The notes below the pieces were generated by a model. It saw nothing but the letters and a program-made list of their open reading frames with translations, was not told the origin of the DNA and did no database searches. A DNA stretch of 64,000 nt, taken from Bacteroidia bacterium (lineage in GTDB: Bacteria; Bacteroidota; Bacteroidia; Flavobacteriales; Flavobacteriaceae). How positions within the stretch are numbered: position 1 is the stretch's first letter; every line of letters starts with the position of its first letter. Made by a program: the position numbers and the translations under genes. Location: positions 62,001 to 126,000 of the forward strand of contig JAUICK010000006.1 in the NCBI GenBank assembly GCA_030427865.1, given 5' to 3'. This document shows positions 10,464 through 17,275 of this stretch, piece after piece.

Positions 10464-10808
10464 TTATTGATTTTTAAAATGTTTGTGAATGATGTAAACT
10501 GTGTAAATATTTATAAAATGAAGCGAGCCAATGATTAATAAAATATAACTCGATCTTCCTGTAACTTCTAAAATTATTTCTTCTAATGTATTTATTTTCC
10601 TCATTGTGTGTAAACTCCAAATAGCCAAACCAATATTTAGTAAATAGTAAGCTGTTCTTAATAAATTATTAATTCCGTTTCCAAATTTAATATCGTTTGG
10701 AAAATAGTTTAAGATATACACTTTTCCATTTTTGTAACAGAAGTTTCCCACATAAATTACAATTGTGCTTGATATTAAAATATACAATAGGTAAGTAATT
10801 TGATTCAT
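10464..10808 (-). CDS. Small integral membrane protein (paralogue B)
   Basis: A 114-residue membrane protein starting at the ATG at 10806-10808; this ATG overlaps the stop of the upstream gene as ATGA, which decides the start over a longer open frame. It has about four hydrophobic helices (YLLYILISSTIVIYVGNF, TAYYLLNIGLAIWSL, YILLIIGSLHFINIYTVYII). It resembles the 126-residue protein encoded directly downstream, so a tandem duplication is likely. The function is unknown. Confidence 0.72.
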   Translation of the reverse strand: MNQITYLLYILISSTIVIYVGNFCYKNGKVYILNYFPNDIKFGNGINNLLRTAYYLLNIGLAIWSLHTMRKINTLEEIILEVTGRSSYILLIIGSLHFINIYTVYIIHKHFKNQ

Positions 10809-10984
10809 ATTTCTTTTTTTATAGATTCTAAAATGCAAGTAAAATATCCTGCAATACTTAATGGAATACATATGATGATAACCAAACCAAAACTATCTAT
10901 TTCTCTAAACAAATCTGCCAGCCATAACAGACCATAAAAAAGAGTTATTCTCCAGTAAACAACTAACCTATTTTGGTTTTTCAT
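10805..10984 (-). CDS. Small two-helix membrane protein
   Basis: A protein of about 59 residues if it starts at the ATG at 10982-10984 (MKNQNRLVVYWRITLFYG); a GTG 15 bases upstream is an alternative. It has two hydrophobic stretches, ITLFYGLLWLADLF and FGLVIIICIPLSIAGYFTC, and a charged end. No family is recognised. The stop overlaps the next start as ATGA, so it is the first gene of a four- or five-gene operon that ends with the oxidoreductase and lipoprotein genes. Confidence 0.6.
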   Translation of the reverse strand: MKNQNRLVVYWRITLFYGLLWLADLFREIDSFGLVIIICIPLSIAGYFTCILESIKKEI

Positions 10985-11140
10985 TGATAATTTCTTCACA
11001 AAAACAATAAAATTATTGCCGATAACACTTGTGTAAAATCCAATACTAATTTGTGCATATAAGCCTAAAATAAAGGTTATATAAAGAGTTATTGTTATGA
11101 TTAATGTAATTCTATTTATCTAAATTATTATGTTTAAAAT

Positions 11141-11166
11141 TTTCATAGTTTCAGAAATTTATGAAA
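11141..11166. promoter_or_regulatory. Inverted repeat TTTCATA-N12-TATGAAA, possible GbsR operator
   Basis: A 7-base perfect inverted repeat between the end of gbsR and the membrane-protein operon. Its half sites resemble those of the 18-base palindrome before gbsR. It has no T run, so a terminator is less likely. Confidence 0.35.
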
Positions 11167-11184
11167 GTTTAAATGTAAATTTTT

Positions 11185-11688
11185 TTACTTTTTTATCATT
11201 TTTGTAAAGTTAGATAACAACCAATGTTCATCTGCTTTAATCGCTCTTTCTAAAATTCCATTTACCTTAGTGGTTACAGAAGATAAATCACTTAACACTT
11301 TTTTAAATTGTTTACCTTCTTCTGTTGTATCATCAACTTGTTGTAAATCTTCTAAGACTCTTAAAACAGGTTCTATCTCTCTTTTCTTTCGTTCTTTAGT
11401 AATTTGTTTAAATAATTCCCAAATATCTTTATCTGCCACAAAAAACTCTTTGCGCTCTCCTACTACAAATTCTTTTTGCACAATTCCCCAATCAATTAAA
11501 GCTCGTACATTCATGTTAACATTTCCACGAGAAATTTGTAAAGTTTCCATAATATCTTCTGCAGAAAGTGGCTTGGTAGAGACTAATAGTAAAGCATGCA
11601 CTTGTGCCATGGTTTTGTTAATGCCCCAAGAAGTTGCTAAACTTCCCCAAGTTTGTATGTATTTGTTTTTTGCTTCATTTAATTCCAT
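11185..11688 (-). CDS. GbsR/MarR-type transcriptional regulator
   Basis: A DNA-binding regulator of 167 residues, starting at the ATG at 11686-11688 (MELNEAKNKYIQTWGSL). The winged helix is clear: INKTMAQVHALLLVS, then LSAEDIMETLQISRGNVNMN as the recognition unit, then WGIVQKEFVVGERKEFF as the wing. This is the GbsR pattern. The C-terminus is helical and charged. A longer start would place the -7 box inside the gene. It lies upstream of, and in line with, the small membrane protein and oxidoreductase operon, and diverges from the metallothionein-like gene, so both are candidate targets. A palindrome overlapping its promoter suggests autoregulation. Confidence 0.87.
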   Translation of the reverse strand: MELNEAKNKYIQTWGSLATSWGINKTMAQVHALLLVSTKPLSAEDIMETLQISRGNVNMNVRALIDWGIVQKEFVVGERKEFFVADKDIWELFKQITKERKKREIEPVLRVLEDLQQVDDTTEEGKQFKKVLSDLSSVTTKVNGILERAIKADEHWLLSNFTKMIKK

Positions 11689-11691
11689 ACA

Positions 11692-11734
11692 GCAAATATA
11701 CAATAATTTTCTAAACTTTCAATAATTATTGAAA
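11692..11734 (-). promoter_or_regulatory. gbsR promoter with overlapping 18-base palindrome
   Basis: On the minus strand TTG, 19 bases, then TATATTTG matches the Bacteroidetes promoter. The -7 box (11692-11699) ends 3 bases before the ATG, so the transcript would be nearly leaderless. The perfect palindrome TTTCAATAATTATTGAAA (11717-11734) covers the -33 element and is a likely operator. Confidence 0.6.
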
Positions 11735-11852
11735 AATAAATAAATTTTACACTTATTTTTAATAGGTAAATAATTTCATTTAAAAAAAACATTTTAAATG
11801 CATCTTTTTTAATAACTTTAAGTCTATTCTATGAAAGTTAAAATCAATAAAA

Positions 11853-11960
11853 ATGAAAAATTATAAAAATCAATGCTCTTGTAGTTGTGTAGAATGTATT
11901 AATGGCGATTGCAAAAATTGCACTTGCGAAAGTTGTACATGTTCAAATTGTAATTGTTAA
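11853..11960 (+). CDS. Metallothionein-like cysteine-rich peptide
   Basis: A 35-residue peptide with 11 cysteines, at positions 8, 10, 12, 15, 20, 23, 25, 28, 30, 33 and 35, mostly as CxC and CxxC pairs (for example CKNCTCESCTC). No aromatic residue follows Tyr4. This is the composition of a metallothionein, a cytosolic chelator of soft metals such as zinc, copper or cadmium, but I cannot assign it to a named family. It has no signal peptide. The gene lies in the divergent region opposite gbsR and upstream of an isoprenylcysteine-methyltransferase-like gene and sigZ, which itself encodes a cysteine-rich tail. It is too short for standard gene finding and is probably missed in annotations. Confidence 0.72.
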   Translation: MKNYKNQCSCSCVECINGDCKNCTCESCTCSNCNC

Positions 11961-11969
11961 CTAAATTAT

Positions 11970-12035
11970 GTCATTTCGAAATAGAAGAACCATTAAGAAA
12001 TTTTATTATTTAAACTCCTCTACATTCGAAATGAC
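11970..12035. repeat. Dispersed palindromic repeat, complete unit
   Basis: Perfect 11-base terminal inverted repeats GTCATTTCGAA (11970-11980) and TTCGAAATGAC (12025-12035) flank 44 bases. It is the same family as the copies in icmF and at 39724. It lies between the metallothionein-like gene and the methyltransferase-like gene. Confidence 0.7.
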
Positions 12036-12055
12036 TTTTAAAAATAAAAGAATAA

Positions 12056-12661
12056 ATGGAAAATATAATTAAAATTGGACTACCATTTTTTTTTATTACA
12101 TATTTCAGTATTGTATTTCTATTAAAAACCATAATAATTGGTAAAAAGATAGGTAAAAGTCCACTTGTTTTATCTACAAAAGATAAAACAGCTTATACCA
12201 TTATTGGTAATTATTTTAAATACACAATCATAAGTGTTTTTCTATATGTTTTAACTTTTTCGATATTTCCTAACGTTAATGATTGTTTTTTACCCATAGA
12301 AATTTTAGAAATTAAAAGTTTAAAATTAATTGGGTTAAGCTTATTAATTCTTTCATTTATTTGGACAATTATTGCTCAAAATAATATGAAAAACTCTTGG
12401 CGAATAGGCATAGATTCTGAAATGAAAACAAAATTAGTAAAAAAGGGATTATTTAAAATTTCAAGAAACCCTATTTTTTTAGGATTAATTACAAGTCTAA
12501 TCGGTTTGTTTTTAATAACACCAAATGCTGTAACTCTATTCTTTTTAATTTTGAGTTTTATGTTGATACAAATTCAAATTAGATTAGAAGAAGAATTTTT
12601 AATAGAACAACACGGAATTTGTTATCAAGAGTACAAACAAAAAACTAATCGATTTATTTAA
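12056..12661 (+). CDS. Isoprenylcysteine carboxyl methyltransferase family membrane protein
   Basis: A 201-residue integral membrane protein with about five hydrophobic segments. The C-terminal half carries the family signature: LVKKGLFKISRNPIFLGLIT, then RLEEEFLIEQHGICYQEYKQ, which bind SAM and the substrate in ICMT and PEMT-like enzymes. Bacterial members methylate small lipophilic or thiol substrates that are mostly unknown. The stop is followed after one base by the ATG of sigZ, so the two genes are co-transcribed and probably share a role in thiol or membrane stress (inference). Confidence 0.82.
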   Translation: MENIIKIGLPFFFITYFSIVFLLKTIIIGKKIGKSPLVLSTKDKTAYTIIGNYFKYTIISVFLYVLTFSIFPNVNDCFLPIEILEIKSLKLIGLSLLILSFIWTIIAQNNMKNSWRIGIDSEMKTKLVKKGLFKISRNPIFLGLITSLIGLFLITPNAVTLFFLILSFMLIQIQIRLEEEFLIEQHGICYQEYKQKTNRFI

Positions 12662-12662
12662 A

Positions 12663-13202
12663 ATGACAACAAAACAAGTTTGGACAAAATATTCTGAAGA
12701 CTTAAAGCGATTTATCATTAGCAAAGTAAAAAACACAGCTATTGCTGATGATATTTTACAGAATACATTTATTAAAATCCATACAAACCTTCACACATTA
12801 AAAGACATTAAAAAACTAAAATCTTGGTGTTTTACGGTGGCAAGAAATTCGATTTTAGATTACTGGAAATCAACAAATAAAACCTTTGAAATTGCCAATT
12901 TTGAAAGCGAATCAACTATCGTAGAAAATATACATACAGAAAAAGATTGCTTAAGAGGCATCTTAAAGAACTTGCCAAAAAAGTACAGAGATCCTTTGTT
13001 TTTATCAGATATAAAAGGATTAAAACAGCAAGAAGTTGCCAATCAGCTCAAACAAAGTTTACCTACTACAAAATCTCAAATTCAACGCGCAAGAAAACTT
13101 ATTGCGCAAGGTTTTATAGATTGCTGTGGTTTTGTTATGAATGATAACGGAAATTTAGTTGGTGAAATTCAAGAAAAAAAAGATTGCAAAGTTTGCAATT
13201 AA
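12663..13202 (+). CDS. sigZ: SigZ-type RNA polymerase sigma factor
   Basis: An ECF-like sigma-70 factor of 179 residues. Region 2 is KVKNTAIADDILQNTFIKIH with KSWCFTVARNSILDYW. Region 4 is LPKKYRDPLFLSDIKGLKQQ followed by EVANQLKQSLPTTKSQIQRA. The C-terminal tail is typical of SigZ: IDCCGFVMNDNGNLVGEIQE, then KKDCKVCN, with four cysteines that could sense metals or thiol oxidation. No anti-sigma gene is adjacent, so the tail may do the sensing itself (inference). The cysteine-rich peptide gene and the methyltransferase-like gene precede it on the same strand. Confidence 0.87.
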   Translation: MTTKQVWTKYSEDLKRFIISKVKNTAIADDILQNTFIKIHTNLHTLKDIKKLKSWCFTVARNSILDYWKSTNKTFEIANFESESTIVENIHTEKDCLRGILKNLPKKYRDPLFLSDIKGLKQQEVANQLKQSLPTTKSQIQRARKLIAQGFIDCCGFVMNDNGNLVGEIQEKKDCKVCN

Positions 13203-13262
13203 TTTAACAGCATATATCTTTATATTTTATTTATCTTGGTAAAAACTTAAATTACCTAAGAG

Positions 13263-14153
13263 ATGAAAGAATTAAAAAAAGAAGATATTCATCAAGAAGT
13301 ATTCGATTTATATGATGATTACGCCCACAATAAAATGGATAGAAAAGAATTTTTACAAAAACTTTCTTTATATGCCGTAGGCGCTATTACTTTACCTGCT
13401 TTATTAAGTTTTATATCACCTAACTATACAGATTCTATTTTGGTTCAACCAGACGACCCAAGATTAAACTCTAAAATGATAGATTATCCTTCTCCAAAAG
13501 GAGGCAAAAAAATGAATGGGCTATTGTCTATTCCAAAAAACATAGAAAAAAAGTTACCAGGAATACTGGTCGTTCATGAAAATCGTGGTTTAAACCCCTA
13601 TATTAAAGATGTAGGAAGAAGAGCAGCCTTAGAAGGTTTTGTTTCTTTGGCACCAGATGCATTAGCTCCTTTAGGTGGTTATCCTGGAAACGATGATGAA
13701 GGAAGAGCAATGCAAAGAAAACGTGACAGAATGGAAATGTTAGAAGATTTTATTGCAGGTTATAATTATTTAAAAAATCATAAAAATTGTACCGGAAAAG
13801 TAGGAGTAGTAGGTTTTTGTTTTGGGGGATGGATTTCGAATATGATGGCAGTAAAAGTTATAGATTTAAGTGCAGCTGTTCCTTTTTACGGTAGGCAACC
13901 TTCCAATGAATTGGCTGCAAAAATTAAAGCTCCATTATTATTACAATATGCTGGTTTAGACAAAAGAGTTAATGCTGGTTGGCCAGCTTTTGAAAAAGTG
14001 TTAAAAGCGAATAATATTGAACATATAGCTCATTTTTACCCAGAGGTAAACCATGGTTTTCATAACAATACAACACCAAGATATGATAAGCAAGCGGCAG
14101 ATTTATCTTGGAAAAGAACCATAGAGTTCTTTAAAAAACATTTAAGAAGTTAG
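13263..14153 (+). CDS. Dienelactone hydrolase family protein with N-terminal signal
   Basis: An alpha/beta hydrolase of 296 residues. The catalytic Cys lies in VGVVGFCFGGW, the Asp in LLLQYAGLDKRV and the His in PEVNHGFHNN, the triad of dienelactone hydrolases. The N-terminal region MDRKEFLQKLSLYAVGAITL, followed by PALLSFISPN, looks like a Tat-type signal with a single arginine, so export is likely. It starts 60 bases after sigZ on the same strand. The true substrate is unknown; many such proteins act on esters other than dienelactone. Confidence 0.88.
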   Translation: MKELKKEDIHQEVFDLYDDYAHNKMDRKEFLQKLSLYAVGAITLPALLSFISPNYTDSILVQPDDPRLNSKMIDYPSPKGGKKMNGLLSIPKNIEKKLPGILVVHENRGLNPYIKDVGRRAALEGFVSLAPDALAPLGGYPGNDDEGRAMQRKRDRMEMLEDFIAGYNYLKNHKNCTGKVGVVGFCFGGWISNMMAVKVIDLSAAVPFYGRQPSNELAAKIKAPLLLQYAGLDKRVNAGWPAFEKVLKANNIEHIAHFYPEVNHGFHNNTTPRYDKQAADLSWKRTIEFFKKHLRS

Positions 14154-14155
14154 CA

Positions 14156-14335
14156 ATGAGTGTACTAAAACACTTAAAACTCAAAATAAATTTTAAAAAA
14201 GTAAACTGTCCAAAATGTAAAGAAGAACAGCCTAAAATAAGAACGCCTAAAGGTTGGAGTGAGATTTTTTGGGGTGGAAATACTTGCAAAAACTGCGGTT
14301 GTAAAATGGATAGATTTGGTAATGAAAAAGGATAA
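14156..14335 (+). CDS. Small zinc-ribbon protein
   Basis: A 59-residue protein from the ATG at 14156 to the TAA at 14333-14335. It has two cysteine knuckles, CPKC (18-21) and CKNCGC (44-49), framing a basic and aromatic core (TPKGWSEIFWGG), which fits a zinc ribbon. It begins 2 bases after the stop of the dienelactone hydrolase gene and overlaps the start of the methyltransferase gene by 14 bases, so these three genes are probably co-transcribed. I know no function for it. Confidence 0.7.
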   Translation: MSVLKHLKLKINFKKVNCPKCKEEQPKIRTPKGWSEIFWGGNTCKNCGCKMDRFGNEKG

Positions 14336-15149
14336 TAAAAAACTTATTAGCAAAGAATTAGAAGACTTTTACAACAAAGCTTCTGAAGAAACCAGACTTG
14401 AAAAAGGCATGGGATTTTTTGAGTTTGAACGCATTAAAGAACTCATAGAAATACACATTTCTAAACCAAACTCAACAATTATAGATGTTGGTGGTGGCAC
14501 AGGAAAATACAGTGAATGGTTGGCAAAAAAAAATCATATTGTTCATTTATTAGAACCAGTTACAAAACATCTAAAATTAGCAGAAAAAAGAGCTAAAAAA
14601 TTAAACAATCCTTTTTTTGTTACGAAAGGTATTGCTCAAAAATTACCTTATCAAAATAATACTGCAGATTTGGTAATTCTTCATGGACCTTTATATCATT
14701 TACAAAAAAGAGAAGATAGAATTCACGCTATTTTAGAAGCCAAAAGAATACTAAAAAAAGGAGGAATTATTTTAGGGTTCGCCATAAACGCAACTGCATC
14801 TACAGTTGTAGGTTTAATGAACGGAATGATTCATACCAACTCTTTTTTTGAGATGTGTAAAGAAGAACTCACTACAGGAATTCATAACGCACCCAAAGAT
14901 TTTTCTTTTTTGTTGGCAGATGCCTACTATCACAAACCAAAAGAGTTAAAAGAGGAATTTTTAGAACAAGATTTAAAATTCATTAATCTTTTTGCGGTAG
15001 AAGGAATGATTTGGTTAGACAACGAATATTTTGCAAATATGTTAGATAAAAAGAAATCGAAAACGTTAAAAGAACTGCAAAAAATCACTCAGAATAATGA
15101 GTACTTGTTGCCTTTTAGTCCACATATAATGATTGCTGTTAAAAAATAA
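14322..15149 (+). CDS. Class I SAM-dependent methyltransferase
   Basis: A 275-residue cytoplasmic methyltransferase starting at the ATG at 14322; the frame is open further upstream but there it runs inside the zinc-ribbon gene. Motif I is IIDVGGGTGKYSEWLA, followed by the acidic end of strand 2 in HLLEPVTKHL and motif IV in ADLVILHGPLYHL; KKGGIILGFAINA is the post-motif strand. The substrate cannot be told from the sequence. The overlap with the zinc-ribbon gene suggests coupled translation. Confidence 0.88.
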   Translation: MKKDNKKLISKELEDFYNKASEETRLEKGMGFFEFERIKELIEIHISKPNSTIIDVGGGTGKYSEWLAKKNHIVHLLEPVTKHLKLAEKRAKKLNNPFFVTKGIAQKLPYQNNTADLVILHGPLYHLQKREDRIHAILEAKRILKKGGIILGFAINATASTVVGLMNGMIHTNSFFEMCKEELTTGIHNAPKDFSFLLADAYYHKPKELKEEFLEQDLKFINLFAVEGMIWLDNEYFANMLDKKKSKTLKELQKITQNNEYLLPFSPHIMIAVKK

Positions 15150-15173
15150 TTTAGTTTTTTTTAACTTTAAAAA

Positions 15174-17135
15174 CTACCTGTTTCTTTTTTTAGGAGCTCT
15201 ACTCACCTTCTTTTTTCTTCGATTAAAAGGAATCGCATCATCAAAAGTATGTTTTGCTGCTTTTGCTTTTTTATTCTTTTGCCAAGAATTATTTTCTGGT
15301 AATAATTTTTGAAGCAAATCTTGTCTCCCAACCTTGTTTAATGTGTTACGAATCCAATCTTTATTTTCTTTCTTATACCAGAAGAAAAATTTATGCTGGT
15401 CTTCTTTCTCTTTTTTAGTCTTTGGAGTTCGTGTAGGTTTTAAAGTGTATGGGTGATATCCTGAATAATAAATAACAGTGGCAACTGTCATTGGTGTGGG
15501 TGTAAATCCTTGCACTTGCTCTAACTGAAAACCCATATCTTTAGTTTCGGCAGCTAAATTTGCCATGTCTTCTACTTCACTTGCTGGGTGACTGGATATA
15601 AAATACGGAATTAATTGCAAGTTCAATCTTTTCTTCATATTTATCTTATCAAAACGCTTCTTAAATAAATGAAAATATTTAAAAGAAGGTTTACGCATTA
15701 ACTTTAAAACTGGGTCAGAAGTGTGTTCTGGAGCCACTTTTAATCGTCCAGAAACGTGTTTGGTCATTACCTCCTCTGTATAAGCATCTAACTCTTTGGC
15801 ATCTGCATTTTTATTAAACTCTGGCACCAGCATGTCATGCCGAATTCCGCTTCCAATAAACGATTTTTTTACTTTTGGGTGTTTATCTACTGCCTGATAC
15901 AAGTCTGTTAAAGGTTTATGAGACGTATCTAAATTAGAACAAATTACTGGCGAAATACAACTTGGTGCCACACATTTATCACAAATAGATTGCACTTTCC
16001 CTTTCATTTGATACATGTTTGCAGAAGGTCCACCAATATCAGATAAATAGCCTTTAAAATCGGGCATATTAGCTACTTTATCTACTTCTTTCAAAACCGA
16101 TTCTTGACTTCTACTTGCAATAAATTTTCCTTGATGCGCAGAAATGGTACAGAAACTACACCCTCCAAAACATCCTCTGTGAATATTTATTGAGAATTTA
16201 ATCATTTCAAACGCCGGTATTGGGCCACGTTTTTTGTATTTAGGATGCGGCAATCTTGTATAAGGCAAATCAAAAGAACCATCTATTTCTGCTTCTGTCA
16301 TGGTAGGGAAAGGTGGATTTATCATCAACAACTGCTCACCTATTTTTTGAAAAATTCGTCTTGCCTTTAGCTTATTAGATTCTTGTTCAATAGTTTTAAA
16401 ATTAGACGCAAATATTTTCTTGTCTGCCAAACAAGCTTCATGAGAATTGATTTCTACATCTTCCCAATCATTTACCACAGGGATTTTCTCTTCTTTTTGA
16501 TTGATTAAAACCGCTGTTTGTTTGATATTTTTTAAGCTCGAAAACGGAACACCTTTTTGCAATAACTCTACAATTTCACGTAAAGGCTGCTCTCCCATTC
16601 CGTAAACCAACATATCTGCTTTAGAGGTGTCTAAAATGGTTGGCAATAATTTATCCGACCAATAATCGTAATGTGTTACGCGTCTTAAAGAAGCTTCGAT
16701 TCCGCCAATTAAAACAGGTACTTCTGGAAACTTTTCTTTTAATATTTTTGAATATACAGATGTTGCATAATCTGGTCTAAACCCTTTATCTCCATTAGGT
16801 GTATATGCATCTTTATCGCGTCTTTTTTTACTAGCTGTATAGTTTGAAACCATAGGATCCATACAACCTCCAGTAACTGCAAAAAATAACCTTGGTTTAC
16901 CTAATTTTTCGAAATCTTGTAAATTATCATTCACACTGGGTTGTGGAACAATAGCAACTTTTAAACCGTAACTTTCTAAAATTCTTCCAATTACTGCCGG
17001 TCCAAAAGAAGGATGATCTACATAGGCATCTCCACTAAATAAAATTACATCCAATTCTTCCCAACCCCGAATTTTTACTTCTTTCTTTGTTGTAGGCAAC
17101 CAATCTGTTAATAGATGTTTTTTAGTTTCTTGCAT
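15174..17135 (-). CDS. YgiQ family radical SAM protein
   Basis: A 653-residue radical SAM enzyme of the YgiQ group. The N-terminal domain starts with WLPTTKKEVKIRGWEELDV and contains the B12-binding-like segment SFGPAVIGRILESYGL. The Fe-S cluster motif is GCFGGCSFC (about residues 322-330), and the DUF3362-type C-terminal segment is QVQGFTPTPMTVATVIYYSG. The last 30 residues are lysine- and arginine-rich, which suggests nucleic-acid contact. The family function is unknown. It is a single gene convergent with the methyltransferase gene. Confidence 0.95.
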   Translation of the reverse strand: MQETKKHLLTDWLPTTKKEVKIRGWEELDVILFSGDAYVDHPSFGPAVIGRILESYGLKVAIVPQPSVNDNLQDFEKLGKPRLFFAVTGGCMDPMVSNYTASKKRRDKDAYTPNGDKGFRPDYATSVYSKILKEKFPEVPVLIGGIEASLRRVTHYDYWSDKLLPTILDTSKADMLVYGMGEQPLREIVELLQKGVPFSSLKNIKQTAVLINQKEEKIPVVNDWEDVEINSHEACLADKKIFASNFKTIEQESNKLKARRIFQKIGEQLLMINPPFPTMTEAEIDGSFDLPYTRLPHPKYKKRGPIPAFEMIKFSINIHRGCFGGCSFCTISAHQGKFIASRSQESVLKEVDKVANMPDFKGYLSDIGGPSANMYQMKGKVQSICDKCVAPSCISPVICSNLDTSHKPLTDLYQAVDKHPKVKKSFIGSGIRHDMLVPEFNKNADAKELDAYTEEVMTKHVSGRLKVAPEHTSDPVLKLMRKPSFKYFHLFKKRFDKINMKKRLNLQLIPYFISSHPASEVEDMANLAAETKDMGFQLEQVQGFTPTPMTVATVIYYSGYHPYTLKPTRTPKTKKEKEDQHKFFFWYKKENKDWIRNTLNKVGRQDLLQKLLPENNSWQKNKKAKAAKHTFDDAIPFNRRKKKVSRAPKKRNR

Positions 17136-17222
17136 AGTTTACAAAAATAAGTCATTTATAATTGACTATTATATGCTTTTTTTTAATAAAAACTAAATGC
17201 TGCCAAAGTTTTGTTAAATAAA

Positions 17223-17252
17223 TTGAATCCTAGATAAAATCTAATATTTTTG
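17223..17252 (+). promoter_or_regulatory. Promoter of the M61 peptidase gene
   Basis: TTG (17223-17225), 19 bases, then TATTTTTG (17245-17252) matches the Bacteroidetes -33/-7 consensus, 23 bases before the ATG. Confidence 0.65.
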
Positions 17253-17275
17253 CTCGAATTTTTAATTTATCAATC

